Shown one piece after another: positions 21,471 to 32,999 of a stretch of DNA of 64,000 nucleotides. The notes under the pieces are model-generated. The model was not told the origin of the DNA. It made no database searches and saw only the letters and a program-made list of their open reading frames with translations. The stretch's first letter is position 1; every line of letters begins with the position of its first letter. Origin of the DNA: Hydractinia symbiolongicarpus (taxonomy: Eukaryota > Cnidaria > Hydrozoa > Anthoathecata > Hydractiniidae); contig NC_079881.1 of the NCBI RefSeq assembly GCF_029227915.1, positions 13,431,501-13,495,500 of the forward strand. Direction: 5' to 3'. The position numbers were made by a program, and so were the translations under genes.

Positions 21471-23650
21471 TGCGTTTCAAAGGACTGTGTACGTAGTTAG
21501 CAGCGTTCATAGAGCCTGGCGTTCAAGAAAACGACTTAACACATCGTAGACCATTGAGATTAAAAGGAACAGCCGAATGGAACTTGTCGGAGTTCGTAGA
21601 ATCACGTGATTTACGTGTAGACTCCATATTAAGCCGTAAAAGGCCATATTACAGGGTTTAAAGGCCTGTGCACGCAGCTAGCAGCATTTTTAGAGCCTGG
21701 CGCTCAAGAAGACGACTTAATACATCGTAGTCCATTGAGATTGACAGGAATAGACTGATGGGAACTTGTCTGTGCTCGTGGAATCACCTTATTTACGCTT
21801 AGACTCCATGTTAGGCCGTAAAAGGCCATATTACAGGCTTTAAAGACATGTGCACGTAGTTAGGAACGTTCTCAGAGGCTGGCGCTCAAGAAAACGACTT
21901 AATACATCGTAGACCATTGAGATTAAAAGGAACAGCCGAATGGAATTTGTCTGTGCTCGTGGAATCACTTTATTTACGTTTAGACTCCATGTTAGGCCGT
22001 AAAAGGCCATATTACAGGCCTTAAAGGCCTGTGGAAGAAGTTAGCAGCGTTCTTGCAGCCTGACGCTCAAGAAAACGAATTAATACATTGTAGTTCATTG
22101 AAGTTGAAAGGAATAGGCCGATAAACTCCTGTTTGTGCTCGTGGAACTCCCTGACTTAAGTGTAGTCTCCTTAATAGGCCATAAGAGGCCGTATTACACG
22201 GTTTAAAGGTCTGTCCACGTAATTAGGAACGTTCTCAGAGCCTGGTGCTCAAGAAAACGGCTTATTATATCGTAGTCCATTGAGATTAAAAAGAACAGAC
22301 TGATCCCCACTTCTCTGGGCTCGTGGAATCACGTGATTTACGTGTAGACTCCAAATTAGGCCGTAAAAGGCCAAATTACAGGCTTTAAAGACATGTGCAC
22401 GTAGTTAAGAACGTTCTCAGAGCCTGGCGCTCAAGAAAACGGCTTATTATATCGTAGTCCAATGAGATTAAAAAGAACAGACTGATCCCCACTTGTCTGG
22501 GCTCGTGGAATCACGTGATTTACGTGTAGACTCCAAATTAGGCCGTAAAAGGCCATATTACAGGCTTTAAAGGACTGTGCACGTAGTTAGCAGCGTTCAT
22601 AGAGTCTGGCGCACAGGAAAACGACTTAGTGTATCGTAGTCCATTGAGATTGAAAAGAATAGACCGATGGCAACTTCTCTGGGCTCGTGGAATCACGTGA
22701 CTTACATGCAGTCTCTTTATTAGGCCGTAAAAGGACTTATTATGCGTTTCAAAGGACTGTGTACGTAGTTACCAGCGTTCATAGAGCCTGGCGTTCAAGA
22801 AAACGACTTAATACATCGTAGACCATTGAGATTAAAAGGAACAGCCGAATGGAACTTGTCGGAGTTCGTAGAATCACGTTATTTACGTGTAGACTCTATA
22901 TTAGGCGTAAAAGGCCATATTACAGGCTTTGAAGACATGTGCACGTAGTTAGGAACGTTCTCAGAGCCTGGCGCTCAAGAAAACGACTTAATACATCGTA
23001 GACCATTGAGATTAAAAGGAACAGCCGAATAAAACTTGTCAGAGTTAGTGGAATCACGTGACTTACGTGTAGACTCCATATTAGGCCGTAAAAAGCCATA
23101 TTACAGGCTTTAAAGGACTGTGCACGTAGTTAGCAGCGTTCATAGAGCCTGGTGTACAGGAAAACGACTTAGTGTATCGTAGTCCATTGAGATTGAAAAG
23201 AATAGACCGATGGCAACTTCTCTGGGCTCGTGGAATCACGTGACTTACATGCAGTCTCTTTATTAGGCCGTAAAAGGACTTATTATGCGTTTCAAAGGAC
23301 TGTGTACGTAGTTACCAGCGTTCATAGAGCGTGTCGTTCAAGAAAACGACTTAATACATCGTAGACCATTGAGATTAAAAAGAACAGCCGAATGGATCTT
23401 GTCAGAGTTAGTGGAATCACGTGATTTACGTGTAGACTCCATATTAGGCCATATAAAACGCCATATTACAGGCTTTAAAGGACTGTGCACGTAGTTAACA
23501 GCGTTCTCAGAGCCTGACGCTCAAGAAAACGAATTAATACATCGTAGTTCATTGAAGTTGAAAGGAATAGGCCGATGACCTCCTGTCTGTGCTCGTGGAA
23601 CTCCCTGACTTAAGTGTATTCTCCTTATTAGGCCATTAGAGGCCGTATTA

Positions 23651-23800
23651 CACGGTTTAAAGGTCCGTCCACGTAATTAGGAACGTTCTCAGAGCCTGGC
23701 GCTCAAGAAAACGGCTTATTATATCGTAGTCCATTGAGATTGAAAGGAATAGACCAAAGGCAACTGTAGACTCCATATTAAGCCGTAAAAGGCTTTATTA
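23651..23800 (+). repeat. Truncated monomer (150 bp, 31-bp deletion), copy 1
   Basis: A J-type start (ggtccgtccacg) leads into aatagaccaaaggcaac, which joins directly to tgtagactcc, removing the whole CACGTG box region. It ends ctccatattaagccg and ggctttattacagg, and a class-K monomer follows at once. Confidence 0.83.
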
Positions 23801-23982
23801 CAGGTTTTAAAGGCCTGTACACGTAGTTGGTAACCTTTTTAAACACTGGCTTTAATGAAAATGACTTAAGACATCGTAGTCCATTGAGATTGAAAGGAAC
23901 AGACCAATGGTAACTTGCCTGTGCTCGTGGAATCACTTTATTCACGTTTACACTCCATATTAGGACGTAAAAGGTCATATTA
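23801..23982 (+). repeat. Reference monomer, class K (182 bp), rare divergent class
   Basis: Class K carries gtacacgtagttggtaacc, tttttaaacactggcttta, aaaatgacttaagacatcg and a box replaced by aatcactttattcacg. Only five copies are visible, with the diagnostic stretch near 23818, 27349, 35285, 61971 and 62699. The first three directly follow a monomer with the same 31-bp deletion, so the pair moves as a unit; the last two do not. Confidence 0.82.
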
Positions 23983-24164
23983 CAGGCTTTAAAGGCCTGT
24001 GGAAGAAGTTAGCAGCGTTCTTGCAGCCTGACGCTCAAGAAAACGAATTAATACATCGTAGTTCATTGAAGTTGAAAGGAATAGGCCGATGACCTCCTGT
24101 CTGTGCTCGTGGAACTCCCTGACTTAAGTGTAGTCTCCTTATTAGGCCATAAGAGGCCGTATTA

Positions 24165-24276
24165 CACGGTTTAAAGGTCTGTCCACTATCGAATAGACAG
24201 ATGGCAACTTCTCTGTCATTGTGGAAACACGTGGTTCACGTGTGGTCTCCAAATTAGGCTGTAAAAAGACCTATTA
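24165..24276 (+). repeat. Truncated monomer (112 bp, 69-bp deletion), copy 2
   Basis: Same junction (gtccac to tatcgaatag) and same right half as 21359-21470. It lies between class I (24111) and a B-like monomer with cttaagacatcgcagtcc. Part of the segment copied at offset 3531. Confidence 0.85.
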
Positions 24277-25334
24277 TGCGTTTCAAAGGACTGTGTACGT
24301 AGTTAGCAGCGTTCATAGAGCCTGGCGTTCAAGAAAACGACTTAAGACATCGCAGTCCATTGAGATTGAAATGAATAGACCGATGGCAACTTCTCTGTGC
24401 TCGTGGAATCACGTGACTTACATGCAGTCTCTTTATTAGGCCGTAAAAGGACCTATTATGCGTTTCAAAGGACTGTGTACGTAGTTAGCAGCGTTCATAG
24501 AGCCTGGCGTTCAAGAAAACGACTTAACACATCGTAGACCATTGAGATTAAAAGGAACAGCCGAATGGAACTTGTCGGAGTTCGTAGAATCACGTGATTT
24601 ACGTGTAGACTCCATATTAAGCCGTAAAAGGCCATATTACAGGGTTTAAAGGCCTGTGCACGCAGTTAGCAGCATTTTTAGAGCCTGGCGCTCAAGAAGA
24701 CGACTTAATACATCGTAGTCCATTGAGATTGACAGGAATAGACTGATGGGAACTTGTCTGTGCTCGTGGAATCACCTTATTTACGCTTAGACTCCATGTT
24801 AGGCCGTAAAAGGCCATATTACAGGCTTTAAAGACATGTGCACGTAGTTAGGAACGTTCTCAGAGGCTGGCGCTCAAGAAAACGACTTAATACATCGTAG
24901 ACCATTGAGATTAAAAGGAACAGCCGAATGGAACTTGTCTGTGCTCGTGGAATCACTTTATTTACGTTTAGACTCCATGTTAGGCCGTAAAAGGCCATAT
25001 TACAGGCTTTAAAGGCCTGTGGAAGAAGTTAGCAGCGTTCTTGCAGCCTGACGCTCAAGAAAACGAATTAATACATCGTAGTTCATTGAAGTTGAAAGGA
25101 ATAGGCCGATGACCTCCTGTTTGTGCTCGTGGAACTCCCTGACTTAAGTGTAGTCTCCTTAATAGGCCATAAGAGGCCGTATTACACGGTTTAAAGGTCT
25201 GTCCACGTAATTAGGAACGTTCTCAGAGCCTGGTGCTCAAGAAAACGGCTTATTATATTGTAGTCCATTGAGATTAAAAAGAACAGACTGATCCCCACTT
25301 CTCTGGGCTCGTGGAATCACGTGATTTACGTGTA

Positions 25335-27265
25335 GACTCCAAATTAGGCCGTAAAAGGCAAAATTACAGGCTTTAAAGACATGTGCACGTAGTTAAGAAC
25401 GTTCTCAGAGCCTGGCGCTCAAGAAAACGGCTTATTATATCGTAGTCCAATGAGATTAAAAAGAACAGACTGATCCCCACTTGTCTGGGCTCGTGGAATC
25501 ACGTGATTTACGTGTAGACTCCAAATTAGGCCGTAAAAGGCCATATTACAGGCCATAAAGGACTGTGCACGTAGTTAGCAGCGTTCATAGAGCCTGGCGC
25601 ACAGGAAAACGACTTAGTGTATCGTAGTCCATTGAGATTGAAAGGAATAGACCGATGGCAACTTCTCTGGGCTCGTGGAATCACGTGACTTACATGCAGT
25701 CTCTTTTTTAGGCCGTAAAAGGCCATATTACAGGCTTTAAAGACATGTGCACGTAGTTAGGAACGTTCTCAGAGCCTGGCGCTCAAGAAAACGACTTAAT
25801 ACATCGTAGACCATTGAGATTAAAAAGAACAGACTGATTCCCACTTGTCTGGGCTCGTGGAATCACGTGATTTACGTGTAGACTCCAAATTAGGCCGTAA
25901 AAGGCCAAATTACAGGCTTTAAAGACATGTGCACGTAGTTAGGGACGTTCTCAGAGCCTGGCGCTCAAGAAAACGACTTAATACATCGTAGACCATTGAG
26001 ATTAAAAGAAACAGCCGAATGGAACTTGTCAGAGTTAGTTGAATCACTTTATTTACGTTTAGACTCCATATTAGGCCGTAAAAAGCCATATTACAGGCTT
26101 TAAAGGACTGTGCACGTAGTTAGCAGCGTTCTTAGAGTCTGGCATTCAGGAACACGACTGAACACATCGTAGTCCATTGAGATTAAAAGGAACAGCCAAA
26201 TGGATCTTGTCAGAGTTAGTGGAATCACGTGATTTACGTGTAGACTCCATATTAGGCCATATAAAACGCCATATTACAGGCTTTAAAGGACTGTGCACGT
26301 AGTTAGCAGCGTTCATAGAGCCTGGCGCATAGGAAAACGACTTAGTGTATCGTAGTCCATTGAGATTGAAAAGAATAGACCGATGGCAACTTCTCTGGGC
26401 TCGTGGAATCACGTGACTTACATGCAGTCTCTTTATTAGGCCGTAAAAGGACTTATTATGCGTTTCAAAGGTTTGTGTACGTAGTTAGCAGCGTTCATAG
26501 AGCCTGGCGTTCAAGAAAACGACTTAATACATCGTAGACCATTGAGATTAAAATGAACAGCCGAATGGAACTTGTCGGAGTTCGTAGAATCACGTGATTT
26601 ACGTGTAGACTCCAAATTAGGCCGTAAAAGGTCAAATTACAGGCTTTAAAGTCATGTGCACGTAGTTAGGAACGTTCTCAGAGCCTGGCGCTCAAGAAAA
26701 CGACTTAATACATCGTAGGCCATTGAGATTAAAAGGAACAGCCGAATGGAACTTGTCAGAGTTAGTGGAATCACGTGATTTACATGCAGTCTCTTCATTA
26801 GGCCGTAAAAGGACTTATTATGCGTTTCAAAGGACTGTGTACGTAGTTACCAGCGTTCATAGAGCGTGGCGTTCAAGAAAACGACTTAATACATCGTAGA
26901 CCATTGAGATTAAAAGGAACAGCCGAATGGAACTTGTCGGAGTTCGTAGAATCACGTGATTTACGTGTAGACTCCATATTAGGCGTAAATGGCCATGTTA
27001 CAGGCTTTAAAGACATGTGCACGTAGTTAGCAGCGTTCATAGAGCCTGGCGTACAAGAAAACGACTTAATACATCGTAGACCATTGAGATTAAAAGGAAG
27101 AGCCGAATGGAACATGTCGGAGTTAGTGGAATCACGTGATTTACGTGTAGACTCCATATTAGGCCGTAAAAAGCCATATTACAGGCTTTAAAGGCCTGTG
27201 GGAGAAGTTAGCAGCGTTATTGCAGCCTGACGCTCAAGAAAACGAATTAATACATCGTAGTCCAT
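25335..27265 (+). repeat. Segment copied from 19.8-21.25 kb (offset 6005)
   Basis: Bases 25335-25804 are D/E-type monomers with a hybrid near 25530-25720 (caggccataaagg; tctcttttttaggcc). From about 25805 to 27255 every mark matches 19800-21250 at +6005: the class-L monomer, gcataggaaaacg, tttgtgtacgtag, the E-F pair and gtacaagaaaacg. The match ends at the 31-bp-deleted monomer. Confidence 0.75.
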
Positions 27266-27331
27266 TGAGATTGAAAGGAATAGACCAAAGGCAACTGTAG
27301 ACTCCATATTAAGCCGTAAAAGGCTTTATTA
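27182..27331 (+). repeat. Truncated monomer (150 bp, 31-bp deletion), copy 2
   Basis: The deletion junction (gcaactgtagactcc) and the following class K are the same as at 23651, but the left half is class I (tgtgggagaagttagcag, gttattgcagcctg) instead of J. One junction with two different left halves shows recombination inside the monomer to the left of the deletion. Confidence 0.83.
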
Positions 27332-28865
27332 CAGGTTTTAAAGGCCTGTACACGTAGTTGGTAACCTTTTTAAACACTGGCTTTAATGAAAATGACTTAA
27401 GACATCGTAGTCCATTGAGATTGAAAGGAACAGACCAATGGTAACTTGCCTGTGCTCGTGGAATCACTTTATTCACGTTTACACTCCATATTAGGACGTA
27501 AAAGGCCATATTACAGGCTTTAAAGGCCTGTGGAAGAAGTTAGCAGCGTTCTTGCAGCCTGACGCTCAAGAAAACGAATTAATACATCGTAGTTCATTGA
27601 AGTTGAAAGGAATAGGCCGATGACCTCCTGTCTGTGCTCGTGGAACTCCCTGACTTAAGTGTAGTCTCCTTATTAGGTCATAAGAGGCCGTATTACACGG
27701 TTTAAAGGTCTGTCCACTATCGAATAGACAGATGGCAACTTCTCTGTCATTGTGGAAACACGTGGTTCACGTGTGGTCTCCAAATTAGGCTGTAAAAAGA
27801 CCTATTATGCGTTTCAAAGGACTGTGTACGTAGTTAGCAGCGTTCATAGAGCCTGGCGTTCAAGAAAACGACTTAAGACATCGCAGTCCATTGAGATTGA
27901 AATGAATAGACCGATGGCAACTTCTCTGGGCTCGTGGAATCACGTGACTTACATGCAGTCTCTTTATTAGGCCGTAAAAGGACCTATTATGCGTTTCAAA
28001 GGACTGTGTACGTAGTTAGCAGCGTTCATAGAGCCTGGCGTTCAAGAAAACGACTTAACACATCGTAGACCATTGAGATTAAAAGGAACAGCCGAATGGA
28101 ACTTGTCGGAGTTCGTAGAATCACGTGATTTACGTGTAGACTCCATATTAAGCCGTAAAAGGCCATATTACAGGGTTTAAAGGCCTGTGCACGCAGTTAG
28201 CAGCATTTTTAGAGCCTGGCGCTCAAGAAGACGACTTAATACATCGTAGTCCATTGAGATTGACAGGAATAGACTGATGGGAACTTGTCTGTGCTCGTGG
28301 AATCACCTTATTTACGCTTAGACTCCATGTTAGGCCGTAAAAGGCCATATTACAGGCTTTAAAGACATGTGCACGTAGTTAGGAACGTTCTCAGAGGCTG
28401 GCGCTCAAGAAAACGACTTAATACATCGTAGACCATTGAGATTAAAAGGAACAGCCGAATGGAACTTGTCTGTGCTCGTGGAATCACTTTATTTACGTTT
28501 AGACTCCATGTTAGGCCGTAAAAGGCCATATTACAGGCTTTAAAGGCCTGTGGAAGAAGTTAGCAGCGTTCTTGCAGCCTGACGCTCAAGAAAACGAATT
28601 AATACATCGTAGTTCATTGAAGTTGAAAGGAATAGGCCGATGACCTCCTGTTTGTGCTCGTGGAACTCCCTGACTTAAGTGTAGTCTCCTTAATAGGCCA
28701 TAAGAGGCCGTATTACACGGTTTAAAGGTCTGTCCACGTAATTAGGAACGTTCTCAGAGCCTGGTGCTCAAGAAAACGGCTTATTATATCGTAGTCCATT
28801 GAGATTAAAAAGAACAGACTGATCCCCACTTCTCTGGGCTCGTGGAATCACGTGATTTACGTGTA
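27266..28865 (+). repeat. 1.6-kb duplicated segment, right copy (offset 3531)
   Basis: Copy of 23735-25334 with few differences, for example attaggtcataagagg near 27673 and gggctcgtgg near 27928 where the left copy has tgtgctcgtgg. It is followed directly by the 543-bp 3-mer units. Confidence 0.78.
27696..27807 (+). repeat. Truncated monomer (112 bp, 69-bp deletion), copy 3
   Basis: Same junction and right half as the copy at 24165, exactly 3531 bp to the right, with the same neighbours on both sides. Confidence 0.85.
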
Positions 28866-30442
28866 GACTCTATATTAGGCGTAAAAGGCCATATTACAGG
28901 CTTTAAAGACATGTGCACGTAGTTAGGAACGTTCTCAGAGCCTGGCGCTCAAGAAAACGACTTAATACATCGTAGACCATTGAGATTAAAAGGAAAAGCC
29001 GAATAAAACTTGTCAGAGTTAGTGGAATCACGTGACTTACGTGTAGACTCCATGTTAGGCCGTAAAAAGCCATATTACAGGCTTTAAAGGACTGTGCACG
29101 TAGTTAGCAGCGTTCATAGAGCCTGGTGTACAGGAAAACGACTTAGTGTATCGTAGTCCATTGAGATTGAAAAGAATAGACCGATGGCAACTACTCTGGG
29201 CTCGTGGAATCACGTGACTTACATGCAGTCTCTTTATTAGGCCGTAAAAGGACTTATTATGCGTTTCAAAGGACTGTGTACGTAGTTACCAGCGTTCATA
29301 GAGCCTGGCGTTAAAGAAAACGACTTAATACATCGTAGACCATTGAGATTAAAATGAACAGCCGAATGGAACTTGTCGGAGTTCGTAGAATCACGTTATT
29401 TACGTGTAGACTCTATATTAGGCGTAAAAGGCCATATTACAGGCTTTAAAGACATGTGCACGTAGTTAAGAACGTTCTCAGAGCCTGGCGCTCAAGAAAA
29501 CGACTTAATACATCGTAGACCATTGAGATTAAAAGGAACAGCCGAATAAAACTTGTCAGAGTTAGTGGAATCACGTGACTTACGTGTAGACTCCATATTA
29601 GGCCGTAAAAAGCCATATTACAGGCTATAAAGGACTGTGCACGTAGTTAGCAGCGTTCATAGAGCCTGGTGTACAGGAAAACGACTTAGTGTATCGTAGT
29701 CCATTGAGATTGAAAAGAATAGACTGATGGCAACTTCTCTGGGCTCGTGGAATCACGTGACTTACATGCAGTCTCTTTATTAGGCCGTAAAAGGACTTAT
29801 TATGCGTTTCAAAGGACTGTGTACGTAGTTACCAGCGTTCATAGAGCCTGGCGTTCAAGAAAACGACTTAATACATCGTAGACCATTGAGATTAAAAGGA
29901 ACAGCCGAAAGGAACTTGTCGGAGTTCGTAGAATCACGTTATTCACGTGTAGACTCTATATTAGGCGTAAAAGGCCATATTACAGGCTTTAAAGACATGT
30001 GCACGTAGTTAGGAACGTTCTCAGAGCCTGGCGCTCAAGAAAACGACTTAATACATCGTAGACCATTGAGATTAAAAGGAACAGCCGAATAAAACTTGTC
30101 AGAGTTAGTGGAATCACGTGACTTACGTGTAGACTCCATATTAGGCCGTAAAAAGCCATATTACAGGCTTTAAAGGACTGTGCACGTAGTTAGCAGCGTT
30201 CATAGAGCCTGGTGTACAGGAAAACGACTTAGTGTATCGTAGTCCATTGAGATTGAAAAGAATAGACTGATGGCAACTTCTCTGGGCTCGTGGAATCACG
30301 TGACTTACATGCAGTCTCTTTATTAGGCCGTAAAAGGACTTATTATGCGTTTCAAAGGACTGTGTACGTAGTTACCAGCGTTCATAGAGCCTGGCGTTCA
30401 AGAAAACGACTTAATACATCGTAGACCATTGAGATTAAAAAG
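28861..30442 (+). repeat. 3-monomer HOR, three copies (543 bp each)
   Basis: Units start at 28861, 29404 and 29947 with gtgtagactctatattagg. Each holds an E-left/A-right monomer with gccgaataaaacttgtc, a B-type monomer with tggtgtacaggaaaacg (29125, 29668, 30211) and a C/F-type monomer with cacgttatt. The third copy runs to about 30442, where it switches to agaacagccgaatggatc. A related single copy lies at 22887-23350. Confidence 0.83.
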
Positions 30443-31069
30443 AACAGCCGAATGGATCTTGTCAGAGTTAGTGGAATCACGTGATTTACGTGTAGACTCC
30501 ATATTAGGCCATATAAAACGCCATATTACAGGCTTTAAAGGACTGTGCACGTAGTTAGCAGCGTTCTCAGAGCCTGACGCTCAAGAAAACGAATTAATAC
30601 ATCGTAGTTCATTGAAGTTGAAAGGAATAGGCCGATGACCTCCTGTCTGTGCTCGTGTAACTCCCTGACTTAAGTGTATTCTCCTTATTAGGCCATTAGA
30701 GGCCGTATTACACGGTTTAAAGGTCCGTCCACGTAATTAGGAACGTTCTCAGAGCCTGGCGCTCAAGAAAACGGCTTATTATATCGTAGTCCATTGAGAT
30801 TAAAAAGAACAGACTGAATCACGTGATTTACGTGTAGACTCCAAATTAGGCCGTAAAAGGCCGTATTACACGGTTTAAAGGTCCGTCCACGTAATTAGGA
30901 ACGTTCTCAGAGCCTGGCGCTCAAGAAAACGGCTTATTATATCGTAGTCCATAGAGATTAAAAAGAACAGACTGATCTCCACGTGATTTACGTGTAGACT
31001 CCAAATTAGGCCGTAAAAGGCCATATTACAGGCTTTAAAGACATGTGCACGTAGTTAGGAACGTTCTGG
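29670..31069 (+). repeat. 1400-bp duplication, left copy
   Basis: Landmarks recur at exactly +1400: tggtgtacagg 30211 and 31611, and class I 30657 and 32057. Both class-I monomers share the mark gtgctcgtgtaactccc, seen nowhere else here. The match runs from about 29670 to 30862. The remainder of this unit holds two deleted monomers (see the deletion cluster entry). Confidence 0.8.
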
Positions 31070-32262
31070 CGCACAGGAAAACGACTTAGTGTATCGTAGT
31101 CCATTGAGATTGAATAGAATAGACCGATGGCAACTTCTCTGGGCTCGTGGAATCACGTGACTTACATGCAGTCTCTTTATTAGGCCGTAAAAGGACTTAT
31201 TATGCGTTTCAAAGGACTGTGTACGTAGTTACCAGCGTTCATAGAGCCTGGCGTTCAAGAAAACGACTTAATACATCGTAGACCATTGAGATTAAAAGGA
31301 ACAGCCGAAAGGAACTTGTCGGAGTTCGTAGAATCACGTTATTCACGTGTAGACTCTATATTAGGCGTAAAAGGCCATATTACAGGCTTTAAAGACATGT
31401 GCACGTAGTTAGGAACGTTCTCAGAGCCTGGCGCTCAAGAAAACGACTTAATACATCGTAGACCATTGAGATTAAAAGGAACAGCCGAATAAAACTTGTC
31501 AGAGTTAGTGGAATCACGTGACTTACGTGTAGACTCCATATTAGGCCGTAAAAAGCCATATTACAGGCTTTAAAGGACTGTGCACGTAGTTAGCAGCGTT
31601 CATAGAGCCTGGTGTACAGGAAAACGACTTAGTGTATCGTAGTCCATTGAGATTGAAAAGAATAGACTGATGGCAACTTCTCTGGGCTCGTGGAATCACG
31701 TGACTTACATGCAGTCTCTTTATTAGGCCGTAAATGGACTTATTATGCGTTTCAAAGGACTGTGTACGTAGTTACCAGCGTTCATAGAGCCTGGCGTTCA
31801 AGAAAACGACTTAATACATCGTAGACCATTGAGATTAAAAAGAACAGCCGAATGGATCTTGTCAGAGTTAGTGGAATCACGTGATTTACGTGTAGACTCC
31901 ATATTAGGCCATATAAAACGCCATATTACAGGCTTTAAAGGACTGTGCACGTAGTTAGCAGCGTTCTCAGAGCCTGACGCTCAAGAAAACGAATTAATAC
32001 ATCGTAGTTCATTGAAGTTGAAAGGAATAGGCCGATGACCTCCTGTCTGTGCTCGTGTAACTCCCTGACTTAAGTGTATTCTCCTTATTAGGCCATTAGA
32101 GTCCGTATTACACGGTTTAAAGGTCCGTCCACGTAATTAGGAACGTTCTCAGAGCCTGGCGCTCAAGAAAACGGCTTATTATATCGTAGTCCATTGAGAT
32201 TAAAAAGAACAGACTGAATCACGTGATTTACGTGTAGACTCCAAATTAGGCCGTAAAAGGCC
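31070..32262 (+). repeat. 1400-bp duplication, right copy
   Basis: Near-identical to 29670-30862. Differences are single bases, such as taaatggactt near 31732 and agagtccgtatt near 32098. At about 32263 the left copy goes to a class-I-type junction and this one to ggccatattacagg, so the breakpoint lies inside ggccgtaaaaggcc. Confidence 0.8.
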
Positions 32263-32804
32263 ATATTACAGGCTTTAAAGACATGTGCACGTAGTTAGGA
32301 ACGTTCTCAGAGCCTGACGCTCAAGAAAACGAATTAATACATCGTAGTTCATTGAAGTTGAAAGGAATAGGCCGATGACCTCCTGTCTGTGTTCGTGGAA
32401 CTCCCTGACTTAAGTGTATTCTCCTTATTAGGCCATTAGAGGCCGTATTACACGGTTTAAAGGTCCGTCCACGTAATTAGGAACGTTCTCAGAGCCTGGC
32501 GCTCAAGAAAACGGCTTATTATATCGTAGTCCATAGAGATTAAAAAGAACAGACTGATCTCCACGTGATTTACGTGTAGACTCCAAATTAGGCCGTAAAA
32601 GGCCATATTACAGGCTTTAAAGACATGTGCACGTAGTTAGGAACGTTCTCAGAGCCTGACGCTCAAGAAAACGAATTAATACATCGTAGTTCATTGAAGT
32701 TGAAAGGAATAGGCCGATGACCTCCTGTCTGTGCTCGTGGAACTCCCTGACTTAAGTGTATTCTCCTTATTAGGCCATTAGAGGCCGTATTACACGGTTT
32801 AAAG
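32123..32804 (+). repeat. 2-monomer tandem units (340 and 342 bp)
   Basis: Units start gtccgtccacgtaattagg at 32123, 32463 and 32805. Each pairs a shortened class-D monomer (24- or 22-bp deletion) with an E-left/class-I-right monomer whose mark lies at 32397 and 32739. The third unit begins at 32805 but breaks off at the 8-bp deletion near 32990. This is the shortest HOR in the window. Confidence 0.8.
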
Positions 32805-32999
32805 GTCCGTCCACGTAATTAGGAACGTTCTCAGAGCCTGGCGCTCAAGAAAACGGCTTATTATATCGTAGTCCATAGAGATTAAAAAGAACAGACTGAT
32901 CTCCACGTGATTTACGTGTAGACTCCAAATTAGGCCGTAAAAGGCCATATTACAGGCTTTAAAGACATGTGCACGTAGTTAGGAACGTTCTGGCGCACA

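Larger units (their letters stand above)
20885..23650 (+). repeat. Mixed block with truncated monomer
   Basis: Bases 20885-21250 finish the segment that is copied at 26890-27255 (offset 6005). A class-I monomer (21305) and a 112-bp truncated monomer follow. Bases 21205-22600 match 24011-25600 except that one extra monomer is present near 24300-24480 in the right copy. Bases 22887-23350 match the 543-bp 3-mer units at 28861-30442. Class I recurs at 22143 and 23597. Confidence 0.72.
23735..25334 (+). repeat. 1.6-kb duplicated segment, left copy (offset 3531)
   Basis: Nine to ten monomers, including the end of the 31-bp-deleted monomer, class K, class I (24111), the 112-bp monomer, B-, C-, E- and H-like monomers and class I (25131). 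All recur 3531 bp to the right. The copies part at 25335, where this one reads ctccaaattagg and the other ctctatattaggcg. Confidence 0.78.
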
